Shown here in pieces: positions 49,116-56,721 of a stretch of 64,000 nucleotides of DNA. A program made the position numbers and the translations under genes. Location of the stretch: positions 3,868,001 through 3,932,000 of the forward strand of contig NZ_CP116899.1 in the NCBI RefSeq assembly GCF_030997045.1. Reading direction: 5' to 3'. The stretch comes from Microbulbifer sp. TB1203 (GTDB taxonomy: Bacteria; Pseudomonadota; Gammaproteobacteria; Pseudomonadales; Cellvibrionaceae). Under the pieces are notes generated by a model. That model searched no databases. It was not told where the DNA came from and saw only the letters and a program-made list of their open reading frames with translations. Every line of letters begins with the position of its first letter. Position 1 is the first letter of the stretch.

Positions 49116-50726
49116 GTGCCGGTTGCACGCAGTCTCACCATCGCGCGGGTCTTCCTGCGCTACCGCCTCGACGAGCTGTTGCCGGCGTCCCGCCGCCCCC
49201 TGTGGCTGCGGGTCCTGTGGGCGCCGCTGAAGATAATGCCACGGTCGAAAATGGCCCGCGGCGAGCGCCTGCGCCGGGCGCTGGAGGAACTGGGGCCGAT
49301 TTTCGTGAAGTTCGGCCAGCTGCTCTCCACCCGCCCGGATCTGTTGCCGCCGGATATCGTCGAGGAGCTGGACCAGCTGCAGGACAACGTGCCCCCCTTT
49401 CCCGAGGACCAGTGCGTCGCCCTGATCGAAAAGGCCCTGGGCGCCCCGGTGGGCGAGCTGTTCGCCAGCTTCGAGCGCAAACCCATGGCCTCCGCCTCGG
49501 TGGCCCAGGTGCACGCCGCTGTGCTGCCAAGTGGCGAGTCCGTGGTGGTGAAGGTACTGCGTCCGGGCATCGACAAAATCATCCAGCAGGACCTGCGCCT
49601 GCTCGGCCTGCTCGCCCGCGGCATGGCGCGTTTCCTGCCCGAGGGCCGGCGCCTGCGCCCGGTGGAGGTGGTGGACGACTACCGGTTCACCATCCAGGGG
49701 GAGCTGGACCTGGTGCGCGAGGGGGCCAACGCCACCCAGCTCCGGCGCAACTTCGCCAAATCCCCCCTCCTCTATATCCCCGAAGTCTATTGGGACTACA
49801 CCCGGGTGAACGTGCTGGTGCTGGAGCGCATCGACGGCATCCCGGTCACCGACGTGGCGCAGCTGCACGCACAGAACACCGATATGCACCTGCTCGCCGA
49901 GCGCGGTGTGGAGATATTCTTCAAGCAGGTGTTCGAGCACAACTTCTTCCACGCGGACATGCATCCGGGCAATATCTTCGTGTCCCGCGAGCATCCGCAG
50001 AGGCCACAATATATCGCTGTGGATACCGCCATCGTCGGCAGCCTGACGCGGGAGGACCAGTACTACCTGGCGCGCAACCTGCTGGCCATGTTCCGCCGCG
50101 ACTACCGCATGGTGGCCGAACTGCACGTGCAGAGCGGCTGGGTGCGGCGGAACACGCCGGTCAACGACTTCGAGGCGTCCATCCGCGCGGTGTGTGAGCC
50201 CATCTTCGAGAAGCCGCTGGGGGAGATCTCCTTCGCCCGGGTGCTGATCAGCCTGTTCCAGACCGCGCGCCGCTTCGATATGGAGGTGCAGCCGCAGCTG
50301 GTCCTGCTGCAGAAGACCCTGCTCAATATCGAGGGCCTGGGGCGGCAGCTTTATCCGCAACTGGATCTGTGGAAGACTGCCCATCCATTCCTGGAGCGCT
50401 GGATGCGGGATCGCCTCCACCCCAGGACTATCGTCGGCGAGATCCGGCGCTACGGCCCCGAGTGGCTGGAGAAGTTGCCGCAGCTGCCGCATCTCGCCTT
50501 CTCCGCCCTGGAACATGCCCGCGAGCTGGCGCCGCAGATACGCGGGGTGGGCGAGCAACTGGAACAGAGCCGCCGCCGCGGCCGCCAGCGCTACGCCCGG
50601 CGGGTGGCGGGGGTTATATTGGCGGCGGGCGCCCTGCTGCTGGCCGCCCCGGGCCTGCTGGCCCAGCTGCCCACAGCCAGCTGGCTCCTGGGTGCCGCGG
50701 CCCTGGCGCTACTGCTCTGGCCATAA
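49116..50726 (+). CDS. ubiB: Ubiquinone biosynthesis protein UbiB
   Basis: 536 residues from GTG 49116. Kinase-like features: KxGQ motif FVKFGQLLSTRPDLLPPDIV, ATP-site lysine in SVVVKVLRPGI, catalytic HADMHPGNIFV, and the two C-terminal membrane helices (AGVILAAGALLLAAPGLLAQ, ASWLLGAAALALLLWP). Odd point: the usual DFG/DCG metal loop reads DTA in YIAVDTAIVGSLTRED. UbiB is an ATPase that supports extraction of quinone precursors from the membrane. Last gene of the ubi operon. Confidence 0.95.
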   Translation: MPVARSLTIARVFLRYRLDELLPASRRPLWLRVLWAPLKIMPRSKMARGERLRRALEELGPIFVKFGQLLSTRPDLLPPDIVEELDQLQDNVPPFPEDQCVALIEKALGAPVGELFASFERKPMASASVAQVHAAVLPSGESVVVKVLRPGIDKIIQQDLRLLGLLARGMARFLPEGRRLRPVEVVDDYRFTIQGELDLVREGANATQLRRNFAKSPLLYIPEVYWDYTRVNVLVLERIDGIPVTDVAQLHAQNTDMHLLAERGVEIFFKQVFEHNFFHADMHPGNIFVSREHPQRPQYIAVDTAIVGSLTREDQYYLARNLLAMFRRDYRMVAELHVQSGWVRRNTPVNDFEASIRAVCEPIFEKPLGEISFARVLISLFQTARRFDMEVQPQLVLLQKTLLNIEGLGRQLYPQLDLWKTAHPFLERWMRDRLHPRTIVGEIRRYGPEWLEKLPQLPHLAFSALEHARELAPQIRGVGEQLEQSRRRGRQRYARRVAGVILAAGALLLAAPGLLAQLPTASWLLGAAALALLLWP

Positions 50727-50740
50727 CCCCCGGGACCGCG

Positions 50741-50826
50741 GAGCTCCAGCTCCGCATCGCGGGCCGCAGGCCCGCCTGGAAGCTGGGAGCGCCGAGCTCC
50801 AGCTCGGCAGCGGGCCCCCGGCCCGC
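50741..50826. repeat. GC-rich intergenic repeat (family as at 1467)
   Basis: Contains GGAGCTCCAGCTCCGC, GGGCCGCAGGCCCGC and CGAGCTCCAGCTCGGC nested palindromes in the ubiB-hisI gap. Related to 1467-1512 and 60455-60496. Confidence 0.6.
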
Positions 50827-50840
50827 CCAACCTACAATAT

Positions 50841-51266
50841 ATGAAGGTCTACAGGACATTGAGTAAAGAGAGCCCCTTGAACGAAGCCGACTTCACCCAA
50901 CAGGTCGCCTGGAACAGCGACGGCCTGGTCCCCGCCATAGCGCAGGACTTCAAGACCGGCCGCATACTGATGATGGCCTGGATGAACCGCGAGGCACTGC
51001 GCCTCACCGCCAGTGAAGGGCGCGCCGTCTACTGGTCGCGCTCCCGCGGCAAACTGTGGCGCAAGGGCGAAACCTCCGGCCACGAACAGCAGGTGCATGA
51101 AATCCGTCTGGATTGCGATGCCGATGCCGTATTATTGCTGGTGGAACAGAAAGGCGGCATTGCCTGTCATACCGGGCGCGCCAGCTGCTTCTACCGGGTA
51201 CTGCAGGGCGGCGAATGGCGAGTGAGCCAGCCAGTGATCAAGAGCCCGGAAAGCATCTATGAGTGA
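50841..51266 (+). CDS. hisI: Phosphoribosyl-AMP cyclohydrolase HisI
   Basis: 141 residues. Conserved stretch GLVPAIAQDFKTGRILMMAW, YWSRSRGKLWRKGETSGH and the zinc/Mg-binding LDCDADAVLLLVEQ with GIACHTGRASCFYR. It opens the adenine ring of PR-AMP, step 3 of histidine synthesis. ATG 50841 is used; TTG codons a little downstream are possible starts because the family N-terminus is variable. The hisE start overlaps its end by 8 bp. Confidence 0.93.
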   Translation: MKVYRTLSKESPLNEADFTQQVAWNSDGLVPAIAQDFKTGRILMMAWMNREALRLTASEGRAVYWSRSRGKLWRKGETSGHEQQVHEIRLDCDADAVLLLVEQKGGIACHTGRASCFYRVLQGGEWRVSQPVIKSPESIYE

Positions 51267-51594
51267 TCTGCTGAAACAGCTGGACGCAGTGCTGGAAAGC
51301 CGCAAGCGCAAGAGCGATGCGGAGAACTCCTATGTGGCCAGCCTGCACCGCAAGGGCCTGAACAAGATCCTGGAAAAAGTCGGCGAGGAAGCCACCGAGG
51401 TCATCCTCGCCGCCAAGGATGCCGAGCGCGGCGGCGATAAAAAGGCGATGATCGCTGAAACCGCCGACCTCTGGTTCCATTCCCTGGTGATGCTCTCGCA
51501 CCTGGGGGCAGACTCGCAGGATGTGCTGAACGAACTCGCGCGCCGCTTCGGCCTCTCGGGACTGGAAGAAAAAGCCTCGCGCACGAAAGATTAA
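51259..51594 (+). CDS. hisE: Phosphoribosyl-ATP pyrophosphatase HisE
   Basis: 111 residues. The MazG-like metal helix EKVGEEATEVILAAKDAERG and ETADLWFHSLVMLSHLG are conserved, preceded by SYVASLHRKGLNKI. Hydrolyses PR-ATP to PR-AMP, step 2 of histidine synthesis. Separate hisI and hisE, followed by tatABC, is the Pseudomonas arrangement. Confidence 0.93.
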   Translation: MSDLLKQLDAVLESRKRKSDAENSYVASLHRKGLNKILEKVGEEATEVILAAKDAERGGDKKAMIAETADLWFHSLVMLSHLGADSQDVLNELARRFGLSGLEEKASRTKD

Positions 51595-51597
51595 CCC

Positions 51598-51620
51598 TGT
51601 AGGAGCCTGCTTGCAGGCGA
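51598..51620 (+). repeat. Single REP half-unit before tatA
   Basis: TGTAGGAGCCTGCTTGCAGGCGA is an unpaired REP-like unit located between hisE and tatA. Stem AGCCTGC/GCAGGC. Confidence 0.55.
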
Positions 51621-51640
51621 AACAAAACCTGGAGAAAACC

Positions 51641-51901
51641 ATGGGATTCGGTGGAATAAGCATCTGGCAGCTGCTGATCATTCTGGTAATCGTACTGCTG
51701 CTGTTCGGCACCAAGCGCCTGCGCAACCTGGGCGGCGACCTGGGCGGCGCCCTCAAGGGCTTCCGCAAGGCAATGAAAGACGAGGACAAGGAAGAAGAGG
51801 AGGAAGAAAAAAAAGAGCCTGGGCGCCTGGAGGGCAAGGAATCGGAAAAGCCGCAGCACAAAGAGCAGGCGGAAAAAGACAAACAGTCCCAGGACAAATA
51901 A
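51641..51901 (+). CDS. tatA: Twin-arginine translocase subunit TatA
   Basis: 86 residues from ATG 51641 (GGAGAAAACC upstream). N-terminal MGFGGISIWQLLIILVIVLL membrane helix, the FGTKRLRNLGGDLGGALKGF amphipathic helix and a charged Lys/Glu tail. TatA oligomers form the pore that passes folded proteins. Operon with tatB and tatC. Confidence 0.95.
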   Translation: MGFGGISIWQLLIILVIVLLLFGTKRLRNLGGDLGGALKGFRKAMKDEDKEEEEEEKKEPGRLEGKESEKPQHKEQAEKDKQSQDK

Positions 51902-51916
51902 CGCGAGCGCCTCTCC

Positions 51917-52381
51917 GTGTTTGATATCGGTTTCTTCGAACTGCTACTGATAGCGGTTGTTGCCCTGCTGGTGATTGGCCCCGAGCGCCTGCCCGACGCG
52001 GTGCGCACCACCGCGCGCTGGTGGTCCGGCCTCAAGCGCACTCTGCACAACGCCCGCGAGGAGCTGGAGCGGGAAGTGGGCGCCGACGATATCCGTCGCG
52101 AACTGCACAACGAGCGCGTGATGCGGGAGCTGGAAGAGAGCCGCCGGGAAATGGAGCAGGCCCTCAGCGGAGAGGACGAGAAAGACGAGCGGAAACCCCG
52201 CTGGCGGCGGGACAAAGAGGAGGACTACCTGCCGGAACAGGACGAGGAAAACGAAGAAAACCTGGAAGACCCGGAATATCCCGAACACCTGCACGACCAC
52301 GGCGACCCGGAGCTGAACCCGGATCACCCCGACCACCAGAAAAAAGAACAGTCCCCGAAGGATAAAGACGAGCGTTCATGA
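51917..52381 (+). CDS. tatB: Twin-arginine translocase subunit TatB
   Basis: 154 residues from GTG 51917. FDIGFFELLLIAVVALLVIG, PERLPDAVRTTARWWSGLKR, then a long acidic, Asp/Glu-rich tail with His repeats (PEHLHDHGDPELNPDHPDHQ) that is longer than in E. coli. TatB with TatC recognises twin-arginine signals. Overlaps tatC by 4 bp (ATGA). Confidence 0.93.
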   Translation: MFDIGFFELLLIAVVALLVIGPERLPDAVRTTARWWSGLKRTLHNAREELEREVGADDIRRELHNERVMRELEESRREMEQALSGEDEKDERKPRWRRDKEEDYLPEQDEENEENLEDPEYPEHLHDHGDPELNPDHPDHQKKEQSPKDKDERS

Positions 52382-53112
52382 GCGAGCAGCCCCAGCCCTT
52401 TATCGACCACCTGATCGAACTGCGCGACCGACTGCTGCGGGTACTGGTGGTCGTGGTGGCCATCTTTGCGGCCATGGTGCCCTTCGCTGCGGAAATTTAC
52501 GATTTCGTTGCCGAGCCGCTGCAGGCCCGCCTCGCCGATGGCACCGGCATGATCGCCACCGAGGTCACCTCTCCCTTCCTGACCCCATTCAAGACTTCCT
52601 TCGTACTGGCTTTTTTCATCGCCGTTCCCTACGTGCTCTACCAGGCCTGGGCCTTTATCGCCCCGGGCCTGTACAAAAGCGAAAAGCGCGTGGCCGTCCC
52701 TATCCTGGTGAGCAGCATCGTGCTCTTCTACGCGGGGATGGCGTTCGCCTACTACGTGGTCTTCCCGATCATCTTCGACTTTTTTGTCGGTTCGGCGCAC
52801 TCCGATATCACGGTGATGCCCGATATCCGCAGCTACCTGGACCTGGTGCTGAAGCTTTTCTTCGCCTTCGGATTCGCCTTCGAAATCCCCATCGCCACCG
52901 TGCTGCTGATCTGGAGCGGCGCCGTGGATGCCCGGGTCCTGGCCAGCAAGCGCCCCTATGTGATCGTGGGTTGTTTCGTGTTCGGCATGCTGCTCACTCC
53001 CCCGGATGTGATCTCCCAATCCCTGCTGGCAGTGCCCATGTGGCTGCTGTTCGAGGTGGGCATCCTCTTCGGGCGCTGGATAACATCGGACAGCAAAAAA
53101 GAAAGCACCTGA
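52378..53112 (+). CDS. tatC: Twin-arginine translocase subunit TatC
   Basis: 244 residues with six membrane helices and the conserved N-terminal HLIELRDRLLRVLVVVVAIF and FIAVPYVLYQAWAFIAPGLY segments, plus the cytoplasmic loop FVGSAHSDITVMPDIRSYLD. TatC binds signal peptides. Completes the tatABC operon that follows hisIE, as in Pseudomonas. Confidence 0.96.
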   Translation: MSEQPQPFIDHLIELRDRLLRVLVVVVAIFAAMVPFAAEIYDFVAEPLQARLADGTGMIATEVTSPFLTPFKTSFVLAFFIAVPYVLYQAWAFIAPGLYKSEKRVAVPILVSSIVLFYAGMAFAYYVVFPIIFDFFVGSAHSDITVMPDIRSYLDLVLKLFFAFGFAFEIPIATVLLIWSGAVDARVLASKRPYVIVGCFVFGMLLTPPDVISQSLLAVPMWLLFEVGILFGRWITSDSKKEST

Positions 53113-53128
53113 CAAAAATAGCGCTGAC

Positions 53129-53203
53129 TGTAGGAGCGGGCCATGCCCGCGATCGTTATCAGCTACGTAGTGGAAACCGATCGCGGGCATGGCCCGCTCC
53201 TAC
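53129..53203. repeat. REPIN after tatC
   Basis: TGTAGGAGCGGGCCATGCCC and GGGCATGGCCCGCTCCTACC are inverted units with CGATCG-type inner edges, spacer about 24 bp. Nearly identical to the unit before hslV. Confidence 0.85.
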
Positions 53204-53274
53204 CAGGGGGGCCGCTTAACTTAGTGTCATTCGGCTTACAGCTAATTTCTAAAAATAAACAGGGTCGACGCCCA

Positions 53275-54606
53275 ATGGACAACGGAATTATCCAATCCCT
53301 CAAAGCGGCGCTCGACGCCTCCCCGGAAAACACCGCATTGCGCTTGGCGCTGATCAAGGCCCTCGCCAATGCGCAGGACTACCGGGAAGCGGAACAGTTT
53401 ATCGACGGACTGGCGCCCGGCGATATCGAGGATGAGGACAGGATGCTGCTTGCCGATATCTGCTACAAAAGCGAACGGCACGAGCGGGGTATCTCCTTCC
53501 TGGATATGGACAACCCCCGGGCCCGTCTGTTGAAGGCGAAAATCCTCGCGGATCAGGGGGAGAGCGACGAGGCAATTCGCCTGTACGAATCCGCCGTGGA
53601 GGAAAATCCGGCGCTGGAGGACCAGGCGCTAAAGGCCCGGCTGGCGGCAAGGACCGTCGGGCAGGAAGGCAAACCGAAACTCCGAGTGATCGCCAACGAC
53701 AACACCGACAGGGAGGAGGTCACACGCATCCTGCACCCGGAAAGTGAAGTGGTGAAGTTCAAGGACGTCGGCGGCCTCGCCTACGTCAAAAAGCAGATCC
53801 ACAAGAAAATCATTCTCCCCTACCAGAAACCGTCCCTGTTCAGCCGCTTCAAGAAAAAAGTCGGCGGCGGCATCCTGCTGTACGGCCCGCCCGGCTGCGG
53901 CAAGACCCTGTTGGCCAGGGCCACCGCCGGCGAGTGCAACGCCCAGTTCTTCAATGTGGCCATCTCGGACATCCTCGATATGTATATCGGCGAATCCGAG
54001 AGCAAGCTGCACGCGGTTTTCGAACAGGCGCGGGCGCAGAGCCCCGCGGTGATTTTCTTCGACGAGGTGGAAGCACTGGCGGCGAAACGGCAGCACACTC
54101 GCGAGGCCACTTCATCGAAGCTGGTCAGCCAGTTTCTCGCCGAACTGGACGGCTTCTCCCAGAACAACGGCGGCGTGCTGGTGCTGGCGGCCACCAATGT
54201 GCCCTGGGCGCTGGACCCGGCCTTCCGCCGCCCGGGGCGTTTCGATCGCATCATTTTCGTTCCCCCGCCGGACCGCGAGGCGCGGCAGGATATCCTCACC
54301 GGACTGGTCAGCGAGCGCCCCGGCGGTGAATCCGTGGACGTGGCCGGCCTGGCGAAAATAACCAGCGGATACTCCGGTGCCGACCTGGTGAACCTGGTCG
54401 AGACCGCGGTGGACGAGGCGATCGATGAATCCATCGAATCCGGGAAGGAGATGCCCATTCGCAGCGAGCACCTGTTCGAATCGGTGAAAACGGTCCGCCC
54501 CACCACCCTGGAGTGGCTGTCCACCGCACGGAATTATGCCAAGTACGCCAACGATTCCGGCCAGTACACCGAGGTGCTGGATTTCCTGAAAAAACACGGA
54601 AAATAA
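53275..54606 (+). CDS. TPR-AAA+ ATPase, function unknown
   Basis: 443 residues from ATG 53275; upstream frame runs through a REPIN. Residues 1-125 form TPR-like helical hairpins (LAKALANAQDYREAEQ-type repeats, SDEAIRLYESAVEENPALED). The AAA+ domain (about 155-390) is Cdc48/FtsH-type: Walker A LLYGPPGCGKT (201-211), pore-loop MYIGESESKLH, Walker B VIFFDEVEALAA (259-270), sensor Asn in LAATNVPWALDP and arginine finger RRPGRFDR. No protease domain and no membrane helix. It leads a three-gene operon with a membrane protein (3 bp later) and a membrane TPR protein, so it may extract or remodel membrane-bound substrates. Role unknown. Confidence 0.85.
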   Translation: MDNGIIQSLKAALDASPENTALRLALIKALANAQDYREAEQFIDGLAPGDIEDEDRMLLADICYKSERHERGISFLDMDNPRARLLKAKILADQGESDEAIRLYESAVEENPALEDQALKARLAARTVGQEGKPKLRVIANDNTDREEVTRILHPESEVVKFKDVGGLAYVKKQIHKKIILPYQKPSLFSRFKKKVGGGILLYGPPGCGKTLLARATAGECNAQFFNVAISDILDMYIGESESKLHAVFEQARAQSPAVIFFDEVEALAAKRQHTREATSSKLVSQFLAELDGFSQNNGGVLVLAATNVPWALDPAFRRPGRFDRIIFVPPPDREARQDILTGLVSERPGGESVDVAGLAKITSGYSGADLVNLVETAVDEAIDESIESGKEMPIRSEHLFESVKTVRPTTLEWLSTARNYAKYANDSGQYTEVLDFLKKHGK

Positions 54607-54608
54607 CC

Positions 54609-55079
54609 ATGGCATCCGCTTACCAGATTATCGACGAACCGAAGCCCGGCCGCCTGTCCCGCTTTACTGTCGATCCCATGTGGCCGCTGTTCGCGTTTAT
54701 GTTCGGCGGGCCCTTTATCAGCTGGGCCTGGTCGCTGTTCAACAGTTTTGCACTGGGCAGCCCCAGCCGGAACCGGGAAATCATCGCTGTCTCCCTGGGC
54801 CTGCTCGGCTATTTCGCCGTGCTGACGGCAATGATGACCAGCGAAACGCTGCGGGAGCTGGGGCCGGTTTATATTCGCCTGGCGCTGGTGGTGGTAAGCC
54901 TGTTTGCCTGTTACTACATTTACCTGAAGCAGAGTGCGGCCTGCGAGATCTATCAGTACTTTGACGGTGTGCTGATGAACGGTATTCCGGGAGTGATACT
55001 CGCCTATTTTGTCGGCTCGAAACTCGAGCAGATGGTAATGACACAGGTTCTGACGGGGCTGCAGCAATGGATATCCTAG
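54609..55079 (+). CDS. Membrane protein of the AAA+/TPR operon
   Basis: 156 residues from ATG 54609, two bases after the ATPase gene stop. Four hydrophobic helices are likely (PMWPLFAFMFGGPFISWAWS, IAVSLGLLGYFAVLTAMMTS, IRLALVVVSLFACYYIYLKQ, GIPGVILAYFVGSKLEQMV) after a short cytoplasmic start QIIDEPKPGRLSRFTVDP. No family recognised. It overlaps the next gene by 13 bp, indicating coupled translation. Confidence 0.75.
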   Translation: MASAYQIIDEPKPGRLSRFTVDPMWPLFAFMFGGPFISWAWSLFNSFALGSPSRNREIIAVSLGLLGYFAVLTAMMTSETLRELGPVYIRLALVVVSLFACYYIYLKQSAACEIYQYFDGVLMNGIPGVILAYFVGSKLEQMVMTQVLTGLQQWIS

Positions 55080-56005
55080 ATGGGCAGATACAGCGGCTGA
55101 TCGAGCGCGCCGGCCAGCAGTACCGCTACGGGGATTTTCGCGGTGGTATGGAATCCCTGCGCGAAGCCCTGAGCATAGATCCGCAGCAGTATTTTCCGCA
55201 CAGCTTTCTCGCCGTCGGCCTGCTCAACATGAAAAGACTGGTCGCGGCGGAACACGAAGCGCGCATCGGTGTGCAACTGGAGCCGGAGGCACATTTTGCC
55301 CACTTCGCCCTGGGCGAAGTGCTGCAGGCGCAGTTGAAGTTCAAGCAGGCGTTGAAACACCAGGAGCAGGCCCTGGCCCTCTCCCCCACCGACGCGGACT
55401 ATCACCGCGCGGTCGCCGAAACCCTCGCGCTGATGGGCCGTGACAAGGCCGCGAAAGCCTATCTGGACAAGGCCCTGCAACTGGACCCGGAGAGTGCCGA
55501 TACCCTGGCCCAATTGGGCGAGTGGCACCTGGGCAGGAATGAAAAAGAGGAAGCTGCGCGATTTTTTGACGAGGCCCTGAACCTGGAACCCCAACACCGG
55601 GCGGCGCTGACCGGTAAGGGCAGGCTGCTGCTGTATCGCGGTAAAACCGACGAGGCCTACGACCACGCCATCTGGGTATTGCAACAGGACGCCGACAACT
55701 ACGGCGCCCTCCAGTTGCTCGCCTCGATCAAAATCCGCAGGAACCCGGTTTTCGGCCTGTGGTTCCGCATGAACGCCTGGCTCACTGCCGGCGGCAACAT
55801 GCGCACCATTCTGTTGCTGATCGGCGCCTACGTGCTGTTTCAGCTGGCTTCCCAATTGCTGCAGGACCGCGGCCTTTCTGAAGCGGCGACCCTGCTGCGC
55901 TACACCTGGCTGGGGGTGGTGATCTACTCTTGGGTGGGCCCGGCCTGGTTTCGCTCGAAGCTGGAGGAGGAATTGAAGTCGGTGCGTTTGAAACCGGGCT
56001 TCTGA
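55067..56005 (+). CDS. TPR protein with C-terminal membrane helices
   Basis: 312 residues. Six or so TPR units (about 5-225), for example YRYGDFRGGMESLREALSID, HFALGEVLQAQLKFKQALKH, AAKAYLDKALQLDPESADTL and AARFFDEALNLEPQHRAALT. Near the C-terminus are two hydrophobic helices (MRTILLLIGAYVLFQLASQL, LRYTWLGVVIYSWVGPAWF), so the repeats probably face the cytoplasm as a platform for the AAA+ ATPase. Overlaps the preceding gene by 13 bp and the minus-strand DUF3149 gene by 82 bp at its end. Confidence 0.82.
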   Translation: MDILDGQIQRLIERAGQQYRYGDFRGGMESLREALSIDPQQYFPHSFLAVGLLNMKRLVAAEHEARIGVQLEPEAHFAHFALGEVLQAQLKFKQALKHQEQALALSPTDADYHRAVAETLALMGRDKAAKAYLDKALQLDPESADTLAQLGEWHLGRNEKEEAARFFDEALNLEPQHRAALTGKGRLLLYRGKTDEAYDHAIWVLQQDADNYGALQLLASIKIRRNPVFGLWFRMNAWLTAGGNMRTILLLIGAYVLFQLASQLLQDRGLSEAATLLRYTWLGVVIYSWVGPAWFRSKLEEELKSVRLKPGF

Positions 56006-56181
56006 TTCCGCCGCCGGGGGGTTTGCTCCCGGCATTCCACCAGGCACGCGGACAGCCGTTCTTCCTCCATCTTGCGCAGCGTCAGGCGGATAAAAAAGCC
56101 CGCCATCAGGCATACGAAAGCGATAACCGCAAGGCTGAGCAGGCCGGAAAAACTGGTAAACAGATCGATCAACGCGTCCAT
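55924..56181 (-). CDS. DUF3149-like short membrane protein
   Basis: 85 residues. The start MDALIDLFTSFSGLLSLAVI and FVCLMAGFFIRLTLRKMEEE match DUF3149 (short loop, one membrane helix, then RxxxRKM). The C-terminal ~27 residues run antisense to the TPR gene, an 82-bp convergent overlap, and look like read-through. The family has unknown function. Confidence 0.65.
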   Translation of the reverse strand: MDALIDLFTSFSGLLSLAVIAFVCLMAGFFIRLTLRKMEEERLSACLVECREQTPRRRNQKPGFKRTDFNSSSSFERNQAGPTQE

Positions 56182-56280
56182 TTCTGGCTCCCTTTTTGTC
56201 GCCGATTATGTACAAATAGTGTAGGAGCCCGCCCGGCCGGAGCTTTGATCTGAATCAAGTCCGGCTCTTATTTCTCCTCT

Positions 56281-56399
56281 GGTAACTGCTCATCCCTGTA
56301 GGAGCGGCGGGGCGGCCATCCGCCATGCCCGCGATCGGGCTCTGTTCGCGGGCATGGCGGATGGCCGCCCCGCCGCTCCTACAAGGCTGAGCAGTTACC
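56281..56399. repeat. Extended REPIN, 119-bp palindrome
   Basis: GGTAACTGCTCA at 56281 and TGAGCAGTTACC ending 56399 are perfect inverted flanks. Inside are two long REP arms (TGTAGGAGCGGCGGGGCGGC ... GCCGCCCCGCCGCTCCTACA) of about 41 bp each with only an ~6-base centre. It is the largest and most perfect REPIN in the window. Confidence 0.85.
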
Positions 56400-56450
56400 T
56401 CCTCTGTACTATTTCCCTCGGGAACGACACAAGGTGACGAAGGGGGAATC

Positions 56451-56681
56451 TCAAAAAATTCCGGCTATGCTGATAAAAACCAGAGCCGCGGCAGCGGTCG
56501 CAAAAGGTTCGGCTTCCTCCTGCCAGCGAGGCAGCAGGACCAGCAGCCCCAGTGGCGGCAGGAAAAATGCCAGCAGACCGGTAACCGTTCCCTGGCGGAA
56601 GCAGGCGTGCAGCAGGCTCAGCCAGCTGATTGCGGCGAAAGTCAGCGCAAACATGGTGAGTATGGCGGCCATGGGCGCCAT
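56451..56681 (-). CDS. Small membrane protein
   Basis: 76 residues, with GAGGG about 12 bases before the start. Three hydrophobic stretches (ILTMFALTFAAISWLSLLHA, VTGLLAFFLPPLGLLVLLP, FATAAAALVFISIAGIF). No family recognised. Divergent from the aminopeptidase gene, whose open frame extends antisense through it; this is why the shorter aminopeptidase start is preferred. Confidence 0.55.
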   Translation of the reverse strand: MAPMAAILTMFALTFAAISWLSLLHACFRQGTVTGLLAFFLPPLGLLVLLPRWQEEAEPFATAAAALVFISIAGIF

Positions 56682-56721
56682 GCCGGAACCCTCAACAATA
56701 ATCGATGGAACAGGTAATAGA

